Shown piece by piece: positions 26,555 through 35,077 of a stretch of 64,000 nt of DNA. Each line of letters begins with the position of its first letter. The first letter of the stretch is position 1. The DNA is from Pseudomonas grimontii (lineage in GTDB: Bacteria > Pseudomonadota > Gammaproteobacteria > Pseudomonadales > Pseudomonadaceae): the NCBI RefSeq assembly GCF_007858185.1, contig NZ_VFES01000001.1, positions 496,001 to 560,000 on the forward strand, written 5' to 3'. The notes under the pieces are model-generated. The model searched no databases. It saw only the letters and a program-made list of their open reading frames with translations, and was not told the origin of the DNA. The position numbers and the translations under genes were made by a program.

Positions 26555-27941
26555 TATCCGTATCGCCTCCGCCGAAGACCAGATCCTCCTGGATAAAGAA
26601 GCCAAGTACTGCTCCTACGGCGACACCGTTCACTACATCGAGCCGCCGCGTATTTTCAGCCGTTGCGAAGGCTCCTACGTGTGGGACACCGAAGACCAGG
26701 CCTACCTCGACCTGCAAATGTGGTACTCGGCTGTCAACTTCGGCTACGCCAACCCGCGCCTGAACAACGCGCTGAAACAGCAGATCGACACCCTGCCGCA
26801 AATCGCCAGCCAGTATCTGCACAAAGGCAAGATCGAGCTGTCGGAAATGATCGCGGTGGATGCCAAGAACAAGTTCGGCCTCGACGGTCGTGTGCACTTC
26901 AACGTCGGCGGCTCGCAGTCGATTGAAGACTCCCTGAAAGTGGTGCGTAACGCCACCAACGGCAAAAGCCTGATGTTCGCCTTCGAAGGCGGCTACCACG
27001 GTCGTACCCTCGGCGCCTCGTCGATCACATCGAGCTACCGCTACCGTCGCCGTTACGGCCACTTCGGCGAGCGCGCGCAGTTCATCCCGTTCCCGTACCA
27101 CTTCCGCGGGCCTAAAGGCATGACCAAGGAAGAGTACGGCAGCCATTGCGTGCAGCAATTCGCCCGCCTGTTCGAGACTGAATACAACGGCGTGTGGGAC
27201 CCGAAAGTCGGCCAGAGTGAATACGCTGCGTTCTACGTCGAGCCGATCCAGGGCACCGGCGGCTACGTGATCCCGCCGATGAACTTCTACCGCGAACTCA
27301 AGCATGTGCTGGACCAGCACGGCATCCTGATGGTGTCCGATGAAATCCAGATGGGCTTCTACCGCACCGGCAAACTCTGGTCGATCGAGCACTTCGACGT
27401 ACAACCGGATGTGATCGTGTTCGGCAAGGCGCTGACCAACGGCCTCAACCCACTGGGCGGCATCTGGGCCCGTGAAGCGTTGATCAACCCGAAGATCTTC
27501 CCGCCAGGTTCGACCCACTCCACCTTTGCCTCCAACCCATTGGGCACGGCGGTGGGCCTGGAAATGTTCAAGATGACCAGCGAAGTCGACTACGGCGCGA
27601 TGGTCATGGCCAAGGGCAAATACTTCCTCGAAGGCCTGCAGGACCTGCAGAAACGTTTCCCGATCATCGGCGATGTTGACGGCCTGGGCCTGGCCCTGCG
27701 CTGCGAAATCTGCGGCCCGGATGGCTTCACGCCGGACAAGGCGACCCTGGACTACATGGTCGAAGAAGGCATGAAAGGCGACATGGTGGTGGATGGGCAG
27801 AAACTCGGCCTGATCCTCGACGTGGGCGGCTACTACAAAAACGTGATCACCCTGGCACCGTCCCTGGAAATCAGCTACCCGGAAATCGACCTGGGCCTGA
27901 AGTTGCTCGAGCAGTTGCTGGTGCGAGCGACCAAACGGTGA
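26547..27941 (+). CDS. Class III (PLP-dependent) aminotransferase
   Basis: Protein of 464 residues, fold type I. The Schiff-base Lys is Lys294 in VFGKALTNG, the PLP-binding Asp is Asp265 in VSDEIQMGF, and FEGGYHGRTLGASS (about 146-159) is the phosphate/cofactor loop of class III enzymes such as ornithine or 4-aminobutyrate aminotransferases. The N-terminus (CSYGDTVHYIEPPRIFSRCEG) differs from well-known subfamilies. Cytoplasmic, transferring an amino group from an omega- or alpha-amino donor to a keto or aldehyde acceptor. It overlaps both neighbours in a six-gene operon, so it should act on the same pathway as the phosphatase and hydrolase. Confidence 0.85.
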   Translation: MSDIRIASAEDQILLDKEAKYCSYGDTVHYIEPPRIFSRCEGSYVWDTEDQAYLDLQMWYSAVNFGYANPRLNNALKQQIDTLPQIASQYLHKGKIELSEMIAVDAKNKFGLDGRVHFNVGGSQSIEDSLKVVRNATNGKSLMFAFEGGYHGRTLGASSITSSYRYRRRYGHFGERAQFIPFPYHFRGPKGMTKEEYGSHCVQQFARLFETEYNGVWDPKVGQSEYAAFYVEPIQGTGGYVIPPMNFYRELKHVLDQHGILMVSDEIQMGFYRTGKLWSIEHFDVQPDVIVFGKALTNGLNPLGGIWAREALINPKIFPPGSTHSTFASNPLGTAVGLEMFKMTSEVDYGAMVMAKGKYFLEGLQDLQKRFPIIGDVDGLGLALRCEICGPDGFTPDKATLDYMVEEGMKGDMVVDGQKLGLILDVGGYYKNVITLAPSLEISYPEIDLGLKLLEQLLVRATKR

Positions 27942-28876
27942 AGCTGGCAGAGATCGACCTCGGTGAAGGTACTGCCGGCTTCGTTCTCGGTGAAGGTCCG
28001 GTCGGGATCCTGTTGATCCACGGCCTGACCGGCACGCCGACGGAATTGCGCCAGGTCGCCAAGGGCCTGGCCAAGGCGGGTAACTGCACGGTGTACGTGC
28101 CCACCTTGGCCGGGCACTGCGGTGACAACAGCGACTTGCAGGCCACCGGCTGGCTGGACTGGTACGAAGGCGTGCGCAAGACCTTCGTACAGGTCAAGCA
28201 ACGCCATGAGCAGGTGTTTGTCGGGGGCTTGTCCATGGGCGCGGTGATGTCGATGTACGTGGCGTCGGAGCACCCGGGCCAGGTCGCCGGTTTGTTGATG
28301 TACTCCACCACCTTGAAGTACGACGGTTGGAGCATCAATAAAATGGCGTTTATTACGCCGCTGTTGATCCGGATTCCCTTCGGTGTGCGCCTGTTTCGGT
28401 TCACCGAAAAACCTCCCTACGGCATCAAGAACGAACGCCTGCGGGCGATTGTGGAACGGCAGATGAAAGAGGGGGAGAGCAGCGAGGCGGGGTTGTTGAC
28501 CATGGAAGGCGTCACCGTGCGCGAGTTGCACTGGATGAACGCAGTGGTCAAGAAACGCATGCCCCGGATCAATGTCCCGGCGCTGGTGTTGCACTCCATC
28601 GAGGACGACATCACCAGCCGCTGGAACGCCGATTACGTGGAGCGTCACCTGGGTGGCCCGGTGACCAAGATCCTGCTCGACAACTGCTACCACATGATCA
28701 CCGTCGACCTGCAATACCGGCGGGTGATCGAGTTGAGTGCCGACTTTGTCGAGCAGCACAGCTCGTTTGTGGGCGCCGGCTTACTGGATGGCGAGCGGGC
28801 TTGTTGTGGCGAGCGGGCTTGCCCCGCGTTGGGTGGCGAAGCCGCCCCATCACTGACACTGCACGCGTCCAGTTAG
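27938..28876 (+). CDS. Alpha/beta hydrolase (carboxylesterase / monoacylglycerol-lipase type) with REPIN-derived C-terminus
   Basis: Protein of 312 residues starting with GTG 27938, which overlaps the aminotransferase stop (GTGA). Features are HGLTGTP (oxyanion region), the nucleophile Ser99 in GGLSMGA, the acid in HSIEDD and the His in NCYHMITVD, as in short-chain carboxylesterases. The domain ends near residue 280. The last roughly 28 residues (GERACCGERACPALGG...) are encoded by the left arm of a REPIN and the stop lies inside that repeat, so the native C-terminus was probably extended or replaced by repeat insertion. Substrate unknown. Confidence 0.82.
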   Translation: MKLAEIDLGEGTAGFVLGEGPVGILLIHGLTGTPTELRQVAKGLAKAGNCTVYVPTLAGHCGDNSDLQATGWLDWYEGVRKTFVQVKQRHEQVFVGGLSMGAVMSMYVASEHPGQVAGLLMYSTTLKYDGWSINKMAFITPLLIRIPFGVRLFRFTEKPPYGIKNERLRAIVERQMKEGESSEAGLLTMEGVTVRELHWMNAVVKKRMPRINVPALVLHSIEDDITSRWNADYVERHLGGPVTKILLDNCYHMITVDLQYRRVIELSADFVEQHSSFVGAGLLDGERACCGERACPALGGEAAPSLTLHASS

Positions 28877-28940
28877 AACTGAGATGCCTGGGTTTGGGGC
28901 TGCTACGCAGCCCAACGCGGGGCAAGCCCGCTCGCCACAA
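28790..28940. repeat. REPIN, GGCGAGCGGGCTTGCCCCGC family, with duplicated left end
   Basis: The left arm TGGCGAGCGGGCTTGCCCCG with the GGTGGCGAAGCCGCCCC palindrome is inverted against the right arm GGGCTGCTACGCAGCCC...CGGGGCAAGCCCGCTCGCCA. A partial extra copy of the tip (GGCGAGCGGGCTTG, 28790-28803) precedes the left arm. This is a different REP family from the other six pairs. It overlaps the 3' end of the hydrolase gene and lies inside the operon. Confidence 0.88.
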
Positions 28941-28996
28941 TAAGCTCATCAGTCACAACAAGCGCACTCAGCATAGGCCATGACAAGGGAAACGAT

Positions 28997-30121
28997 GTGA
29001 TCACCACCCAAGCCTTCCCGACCATCCGGGCCCTCCAGCGTAGCGCCTGGAACGACTGTTTTCCCGGTGCGCTGGAAGACTGGGACTATTACGCCGCCGT
29101 GGAAAACGCCGCCATCGATGACTTCCAATGGCGCTACCTGGCGGTTTACGACGATGGAACGCTGGTGGCCGTGGCCGCCGCGTTCATCACCCATTATCGG
29201 CTCGACACCACGGTGTCGGGCGCCGGCAAGCGTTTGGCCGAACGTGTGGAGCGGCTGTGGCCGGGTGTTTTGCAGTTGGGCCTGTATGCCATTGGCTCCC
29301 CGGTGGCCGAGCGTTGCGACGCCGGGGTTGCCAGTGGCGTGCCCGCGTCGCGTCGCCCGTTGTTGCTTAAACACTTGCTGGAAGCCGCGCGCCAGGATGC
29401 CGATGATTTCGGTATCGGCCTGGTGGCTGTCAAGGATGCCCCCAGCCAGGACCCGCATTGGCTCGACAGTTGCCGGGCGGCGGGTTTTCAAAGCATGCCG
29501 AGCTTGCCCACCGGGGTGTTGCCGCTGCCGTACGGCTCGGTGGACGCCTACCTCGGTTCGCTGGGCAAGTCCACGCGCAAGGACTTGCGCCGCAAGCTGC
29601 GTGCACCTGGACCGCGGGTGGAATGGCGAGGCAATATCGACGACGTGCTGCCTGAGGTCATGCGCCTGTACGAAGCCACGCTGAAGCGGGCCGAGTTGCA
29701 GTTCGAACGCTTGCCTGCCGGCTATTTCACCGGTGTGCTCGAACGCCTTGGCGATCGCGCCGTCTGCGTTCTTTACTGGGTCGACGAGCAGTTGGTGGCG
29801 TTCAACCTGATCCTGGTGGACGAGTACCGGCTGGTGGACAAGTTTTTCGGGCATGACGTTGCGTTCTCCCGTGACTACAACCTGTACTTCCGCAGCTGGC
29901 TGACCAACGTCGACTACTGTATTCAACACAATATTGCGGTGTATGAGTGCGGCCAGGCCGGGTATGCCAGTAAGCTGCGCCTGGGTTGCGAGTTCCAGGG
30001 CAACAGTGTGTTTTTCCGGCATCGCAACCGGCTGGTCAACGGCCTGCTCAAGCTTGTAAAACTGTTTATTCGACCGGATCGTTCCGACCCTGCCATGGCT
30101 GCTGCGATAAGCGAAACCTGA
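28997..30121 (+). CDS. FemAB/GNAT-like transferase (peptidogalycan-biosynthesis-type domain)
   Basis: Protein of 374 residues starting with GTG 28997 (AAGGGAAA site 6 bases upstream; the ATG two bases earlier is followed at once by TGA). The C-terminal half (STRKDLRRKLR... LYEATLKRAELQFERLP... YECGQAGYASKLRLG) looks like the acetyltransferase domain of DUF482/FemAB-related proteins, which transfer acyl or aminoacyl groups to amino substrates. Its place behind an aminotransferase and hydrolase suggests N-acylation of the amino product; this is inference. Its stop overlaps the sensor kinase start (TGATG). Confidence 0.72.
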   Translation: MITTQAFPTIRALQRSAWNDCFPGALEDWDYYAAVENAAIDDFQWRYLAVYDDGTLVAVAAAFITHYRLDTTVSGAGKRLAERVERLWPGVLQLGLYAIGSPVAERCDAGVASGVPASRRPLLLKHLLEAARQDADDFGIGLVAVKDAPSQDPHWLDSCRAAGFQSMPSLPTGVLPLPYGSVDAYLGSLGKSTRKDLRRKLRAPGPRVEWRGNIDDVLPEVMRLYEATLKRAELQFERLPAGYFTGVLERLGDRAVCVLYWVDEQLVAFNLILVDEYRLVDKFFGHDVAFSRDYNLYFRSWLTNVDYCIQHNIAVYECGQAGYASKLRLGCEFQGNSVFFRHRNRLVNGLLKLVKLFIRPDRSDPAMAAAISET

Positions 30122-31890
30122 TGATCACCAAGACCCGCCAGAAAGCCCGCCCCTTTGCCATTTCGCGCTGGAGCGTCCAGCGCAAGCTGGTGCTGGCGTT
30201 CTGGCTGGTCAGCGTGATTCCCACCATGATCGCGGCGGAGCTGGCGGCGACCACGCTGTCGCAGATTTTCGACAGCAACGTGCGTATCTGGCTGCAAGAA
30301 TCGACCAAGATCGTCAAGGATGAGATCGGCGACATCCTTCACGACAACGCGCGCATGGCCAAGTTGTTCCTGCGCTACACCAGCCCACCCTCAAGCAAGC
30401 AGGCTGCCAAGCATGACCGGCTGACCGCCGACATCGCCGATGCCACCGACATCGACGTGGTGGCGCTGATCCGCACGAGCGATCAAAAGGTGGTGTTCAG
30501 CACCGCCTCGGATGACATCGTCAAACAGATCAGCCTGACCAGCAACGCGGTGCTGCAGACCGTGCAAGTGGCGGGGGTGAGCACGGGCATTGTGGTCTCG
30601 ACCTTCGAAACCAGCCAGGACGGCGTCGACTACCGTTTGTTGGTGGCGACCTACCTGGACAGCAGCTTCCTCACCAGCGTGGCCGATGTGCATTCCCTCG
30701 ATCTGCGCCTGTACCTGGCCAACCCCGAGGGGTTCTCGGAGATATTTTCGACCCAGCGCTTCGTGGATCACCCTTCACGCATCCCGAAAAGTGTCGAGAC
30801 CGCGATGCGCAGCACCAAGCAGCCCAGCGAGCAGTTCACCAACAGCTACAGTGGGTTGTACTGGCCGATCTTCAACGACGCCGGTGACCTGCAAGGCGTG
30901 ATTTTCAGCGGCCTGCTGCGCCATACGAGCCTGGTGGGGCTGGTGAACCAGAGCAACCTGTTCGTGCTGATTTTCCTGCTCAGTTCGGCACTGTCCCTGG
31001 CGGCCGGTGTGCTGGTGTCACGGCGCCTGACCAAGCCGTTGCGGGACTTGTCCGAAGGTGTGAGCGCGGTGATCTCAGGCAATTACGCGCACCGTGTACT
31101 GGTCAGTGGTGGCGACGAACTGGCGCAATTGAGCAGCACCTTCAACCATATGACCGAGCGCCTGGGCGAGCTGCATCACCTCGAAGCCCAACTGCGTCGG
31201 CGTGATCGCCTGCATGCCTTGGGCGAAGTCGCCATGGGCCTGGCCCACGAGATCCGTAACCCATTGGGCATCATCAAGACCGCCACCCAGTTGTTGCACC
31301 GCCGCGCAGACCTGCCGGACGCCGACAAGCGTCACCTGGAATATGTGATCAGCGAAGTCAGCCGCATCAACGACTTGATCACCGAGTTCCTCGACTTTGC
31401 CAAGCCCAACCCACCGTTGCGCGTGCTGCAGCCGGCCCGCCCATTGGTGGAGGAGATCCTTGGCTTCTGCGCGCCGGAACTGGCCAGCCATAATATCGAC
31501 GCGCAGATCGACGACCAGGCGCCGGGAGCGACGATCTACGCCGATGCCAAGCAACTCAAGCAGGCCTGTCTCAACCTGATTATCAACGCTATCGATGCCA
31601 TGCCCGAAGGCGGGCGCCTGACCCTGGGCATTCGCAGCGTGGGCGACAACACCGTCATCACCATCGCCGACACCGGCCAGGGCATTGCGCCGGAGATGAT
31701 CGAGCGCATCTTTACCCCATTCGTCACCACCAAGGCCTCGGGCACGGGCCTGGGCCTGGCCAAAGTCTATTCGATCATGGAAAGTCACGACGGCAGCATC
31801 GAATGCGCCAGCGAAAACGATGCCGGTGCCACCTTCAGCCTGTACATTCCAGCGATAGGCGAAGACGACGAGGACAGTCATGACGCATAA
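30121..31890 (+). CDS. Membrane sensor histidine kinase of the sigma-54 operon
   Basis: Protein of 589 residues: membrane helix at about 23-45, periplasmic sensing domain (about 46-275), second helix (about 280-305), HAMP (about 305-360), then HisKA with H-box GLAHEIRNPLGI and HATPase (NLIINAIDAMPEG, DTGQGIAP, ASGTGLGLAKVYSI). ATG 30121 shares its A with the preceding stop. The next gene, a sigma-54 response regulator, overlaps its 3' end by 11 bases, so the two are a cognate pair. The signal is unknown, perhaps the substrate or product of the operon's enzymes. Confidence 0.88.
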   Translation: MITKTRQKARPFAISRWSVQRKLVLAFWLVSVIPTMIAAELAATTLSQIFDSNVRIWLQESTKIVKDEIGDILHDNARMAKLFLRYTSPPSSKQAAKHDRLTADIADATDIDVVALIRTSDQKVVFSTASDDIVKQISLTSNAVLQTVQVAGVSTGIVVSTFETSQDGVDYRLLVATYLDSSFLTSVADVHSLDLRLYLANPEGFSEIFSTQRFVDHPSRIPKSVETAMRSTKQPSEQFTNSYSGLYWPIFNDAGDLQGVIFSGLLRHTSLVGLVNQSNLFVLIFLLSSALSLAAGVLVSRRLTKPLRDLSEGVSAVISGNYAHRVLVSGGDELAQLSSTFNHMTERLGELHHLEAQLRRRDRLHALGEVAMGLAHEIRNPLGIIKTATQLLHRRADLPDADKRHLEYVISEVSRINDLITEFLDFAKPNPPLRVLQPARPLVEEILGFCAPELASHNIDAQIDDQAPGATIYADAKQLKQACLNLIINAIDAMPEGGRLTLGIRSVGDNTVITIADTGQGIAPEMIERIFTPFVTTKASGTGLGLAKVYSIMESHDGSIECASENDAGATFSLYIPAIGEDDEDSHDA

Positions 31891-33277
31891 CATTCTGGTA
31901 GTCGACGACGAACCCAAGCTTTGCGACCTGCTGGCGTCGGCCCTGGGCCAGAACAACGTGCAGGTGTTCATTGCGGGCAACGGCCTGCATGCGCTCAAGG
32001 TGCTGGAACAGGAAGACATCGACCTGGTGATCAGTGACTGGCGGATGCCGGGCATGGACGGGCCAGCCTTGTTGGCCGAGATCAAGGTGCGTTATCCCCA
32101 CGTGCCGGTGATCGTGATGACCGCCTACAGCACGGTAAAAAACGCCGTGCAGTCGATGCGCAACGGTGCCTACGACTACATCGCCAAGCCGTTCGATATC
32201 GACGAGCTGGACATTACCGTGGCCAAGGCCCTGCAGTTTCGCGACATCATGCGCGACAACGCCCGCCTGCGTGCCGAGCTGGACGAACACGCACAGTTCG
32301 ACAGCCTGGTCGGCGACAGCCCGGCGTTTCGCAAAGTGCTGCAAGCGGTGGATTCGGTGCGCGACAGCAGCAGCACCATTCTGCTGACCGGCGAAAGCGG
32401 CACCGGCAAGGAAATGGTCGCTCGCGCCATCCACAAGCACGGCAGCCGTGCCGACAAACCGTTTGTGGCGGTCAATTGCGCGGCGATCCCCGAAGGGCTG
32501 CTGGAAAGCGAAATGTTCGGCCATCGTAAGGGCGCGTTTACCGGTGCCGTGTCTGACCGGGTCGGGCGTTTCCAGCAGGCCGACAAGGGCACGCTGTTTC
32601 TTGATGAAGTGGGCGATATGCCCCTGGCGCTGCAAGCCAAGATCCTGCGCGCCTTGCAGGAGCGGGTGATCGAGCCGGTGGGCGACCCCCGCGAGCGCAA
32701 GGTGGATGTGCGGGTGATCGCCGCCACCAACAAGAACCTGCTGGAGGCGGTGGCCAATAAAGAGTTTCGCGAAGACCTGTATTACCGCCTCAACGTGTTC
32801 CCGATCCCGCTGCCGGCCCTGCGTGAACGTGTGGAAGACATCGCGCCCCTGGCCCGTCACTTTGCCCAGACCCTCAGCGCCACTGCCGGCAAGCGTATTA
32901 CCGGTTTCAGCCCTGAAGCGTTGCAGGCCATGGCCGCGTATCACTGGCCGGGCAATATCCGTGAGCTGCAAAACTGTGTGGAGCGCGCGACCATCGTGGC
33001 CGCCACGCCTGTGATCGAAGACATTGATTTACCGGGTTATCTGTTTGCTTCCAAACCCAGCGAAGGCGGCGTGACCGCGATCCTCAGCGACGGACCGGGC
33101 ATTCCCCAGGACCTGGATGCGGCGCTGGCGGAAGTGGAGAAGGCGTATATCCTGGCCGCGTTGCAGGAGAGCAAAGGTGTGCAGGCTGCGGCGGCGGCGA
33201 AGATCGGGATCTCTGAGCGCAGCTTCTGGTATCGCCTGAAGAAGCTGGGCATCCAGGTCGACAAAATAGTCCGCTGA
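31880..33277 (+). CDS. Sigma-54-dependent response regulator (NtrC family)
   Basis: Protein of 465 residues: receiver domain with Asp53 (SDWRMPGMDG), AAA+ domain (about 145-380) with Walker A GESGTGKE, intact GAFTGA loop (RKGAFTGAVSD) for sigma-54 contact and Walker B LFLDEVGDM, and a Fis-type HTH at the C-terminus (AAAAKIGISERSFWYRLKKLG). It is the last gene of the six-gene operon. Since the operon starts with a -24/-12 promoter and a palindromic upstream site, it most likely activates its own operon when phosphorylated by the adjacent kinase. Confidence 0.92.
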   Translation: MTHNILVVDDEPKLCDLLASALGQNNVQVFIAGNGLHALKVLEQEDIDLVISDWRMPGMDGPALLAEIKVRYPHVPVIVMTAYSTVKNAVQSMRNGAYDYIAKPFDIDELDITVAKALQFRDIMRDNARLRAELDEHAQFDSLVGDSPAFRKVLQAVDSVRDSSSTILLTGESGTGKEMVARAIHKHGSRADKPFVAVNCAAIPEGLLESEMFGHRKGAFTGAVSDRVGRFQQADKGTLFLDEVGDMPLALQAKILRALQERVIEPVGDPRERKVDVRVIAATNKNLLEAVANKEFREDLYYRLNVFPIPLPALRERVEDIAPLARHFAQTLSATAGKRITGFSPEALQAMAAYHWPGNIRELQNCVERATIVAATPVIEDIDLPGYLFASKPSEGGVTAILSDGPGIPQDLDAALAEVEKAYILAALQESKGVQAAAAAKIGISERSFWYRLKKLGIQVDKIVR

Positions 33278-33290
33278 CACGCCTCGATTA

Positions 33291-33387
33291 AAAATGTGGG
33301 AGGGGGCTTGCCCCCGATAGCGGTGTGTCAGTCAGCTCATCTTTAACTGATCCACTGCTATCGGGGGCAAGCCCCCTCCCACATTTT
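33291..33387. repeat. REPIN, GTGGGAGGGGGCTTGC family
   Basis: Left arm AAAATGTGGGAGGGGGCTTG, right arm CAAGCCCCCTCCCACATTTT, fully complementary, with CCCCCGATAGC inner ends. It sits between the convergent sigma-54 operon and glpM, so it probably also serves as a bidirectional terminator. Confidence 0.92.
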
Positions 33388-33401
33388 TTGACCGAGTCGG
33401 G

Positions 33402-33740
33402 TCAGGTATGGATGCGTACCCAGATACTCACCAGGATCGTCGCGGCCATCAGCCACGCTACCGCCGCTACGGCTAAAGAGGCCTCCAGTCGCATGCGATC
33501 CACCATCACATACAACGTCGCCAAATACACAGCGTACGGAATGATCGACCACATCCCGAACACGATGGTGGTCTTCAAATCGTCCACCGAACGGCCCTTG
33601 CCGACGATGTAGTGGGCGATCAACGCAAAGGTCGGAAACAGCGGCACCAGCCCTGCGATGTAATAGTTCCTGGTCTTGGCCAGCGCCGCCAGGATCAACA
33701 CCACCGCCGCGCCCAGGGCGGCTTTCAAAAAAAGATCCAT
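33402..33740 (-). CDS. glpM: GlpM-family membrane protein
   Basis: Hydrophobic protein of 112 residues with four membrane helices (about 2-17, 29-47, 58-80 and 88-108), matching GlpM of P. aeruginosa, reported to affect alginate production. Its biochemical role is unclear. The ATG overlaps the aauR stop (TGATG), so it is co-transcribed with aauSR although its name comes from a glp neighbourhood; here the aat-aau genes separate it from glpD. Confidence 0.85.
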   Translation of the reverse strand: MDLFLKAALGAAVVLILAALAKTRNYYIAGLVPLFPTFALIAHYIVGKGRSVDDLKTTIVFGMWSIIPYAVYLATLYVMVDRMRLEASLAVAAVAWLMAATILVSIWVRIHT

Positions 33741-35077
33741 CAGTGGCTCAACCCGTATTTCTTGACCTTGTCGAACAGGGTGGTCTTGGCCATGCCCAGT
33801 TCCTGGCTGGCCTGGGTCAGGTTGCCGCCGCTGCGTTGCAGGGCATCGCTGAGCAGGTTGCGTTCAAAGGCCTCCACCGCTTCGGTAAACGCCAGGCCTT
33901 GGCTGCCGCTGCTGGTACCACTTTTCTTGAAGGCGGGCAGGCCGAGGGCGAAGCGTTCGGCGACGTTGCGCAGTTCGCGTACGTTGCCGGGCCAGTCGTG
34001 GCTCATCAGGCTGGACAGGGTCTGGTTGTCCAGTTCCGGCGCGGTGCGGTCAAAACGCAGCGACGACTGCTGCAGGAAGTGTTCGAACAGTTGCAGGATG
34101 TCTTCACGGCGTTCGCGCAGGGGCGGCAGTTCCAGGGTCACCACGTTGAGTCGGTAGTACAGGTCGCTGCGAAACTGGCTGGCGCGGCTCAGTTCATCGA
34201 GGTCGGACTTGGTGGCGGCGATCACCCGGCAATCCACGGCCACGCTCTGGTTCGAGCCCAGGCGTTCCAGGGTGCGCTCCTGCAACACCCGCAGCAATTT
34301 GATCTGCAGGTTGATCGGCATGCTTTCCACTTCATCGAGAAACAGCGTGCCTTCGTGGGCGTGCTCGATCTTGCCGATGCGGCGCTTGCCGGCACCGGTA
34401 AAGGCGTTGGCTTCGTGGCCGAAAATCTCGCTTTCGAAGAGGTTCTCGGGCAGGCCGCCGCAGTTGAGGGCGACGAACTGGTGGGAATGCCGGCGGCTGA
34501 AATCATGCAGGCAGCGCGCGACCAGTTCCTTGCCGGTGCCGGTCTCGCCTTCGATCAGCACGTTGGCCGAGGTGTCGGCGACGTTGGCGATCAGCTCACG
34601 CAGGTTCTGCATGGCCGGCGAGCGACCGATGATGCGGCCTTCCAACGAATCCCGTTCAGCCAACTGGCGGCGCAGCGACCAGACTTCTCGCGCCAGCCCA
34701 CGTTGTTCCAGAGCGCGACGGGCGACGTCGACCAGGCGCTCGGGGGAGAAGGGTTTTTCCATGAAGTCGTACGCGCCATTGCGCATGGCGCCGACGGCCA
34801 TGGATATATCGCCGTGCCCGGTGATCAGCACCACCGGCAGGCTTTTATCCAGGGCCTTGAGACGGGTGAGCAGCTCCAGGCCGTCGATGCCCGGCAGGCG
34901 AATATCGCTGATGACAATGCCGGCGAAATTCTCGCCGATGCATTTCAACGCTTCTTCGGCACTGCCCACGCCCACACTGGGTATGTCTTCCAGTGCCAGG
35001 GCCTGTTGGCAGCCGAGCAGCACATGGGGGTCGTCTTCGACGATCAGCACGGTGAGGTCTTGAGGATCAATATTCAT
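33740..35077 (-). CDS. aauR: AauR, sigma-54 response regulator for acidic amino acid use
   Basis: Protein of 445 residues of the DctD type: receiver domain (SDIRLPGIDG), AAA+ domain with Walker A GETGTGKE and Walker B LFLDEVESM, and a Fis-like HTH (LTQASQELGMAKTTLFDKVKKYG). The sigma-54 contact loop reads NAFTGA (HEANAFTGAGKR), with Asn for the first Gly of GAFTGA. The AauR assignment rests on its position next to aauS and aatJQMP and on two TTCGG-N4-CCGAA-type sites upstream of aatJ. It overlaps aauS by 4 bases. Confidence 0.88.
   Translation of the reverse strand: MNIDPQDLTVLIVEDDPHVLLGCQQALALEDIPSVGVGSAEEALKCIGENFAGIVISDIRLPGIDGLELLTRLKALDKSLPVVLITGHGDISMAVGAMRNGAYDFMEKPFSPERLVDVARRALEQRGLAREVWSLRRQLAERDSLEGRIIGRSPAMQNLRELIANVADTSANVLIEGETGTGKELVARCLHDFSRRHSHQFVALNCGGLPENLFESEIFGHEANAFTGAGKRRIGKIEHAHEGTLFLDEVESMPINLQIKLLRVLQERTLERLGSNQSVAVDCRVIAATKSDLDELSRASQFRSDLYYRLNVVTLELPPLRERREDILQLFEHFLQQSSLRFDRTAPELDNQTLSSLMSHDWPGNVRELRNVAERFALGLPAFKKSGTSSGSQGLAFTEAVEAFERNLLSDALQRSGGNLTQASQELGMAKTTLFDKVKKYGLSH

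Noticed and set aside
28997..30121. Siderophore or diazeniumdiolate biosynthesis operon
   Set aside because: The gene set lacks any NRPS, N-oxygenase or siderophore transport gene; naming a product would be a guess.
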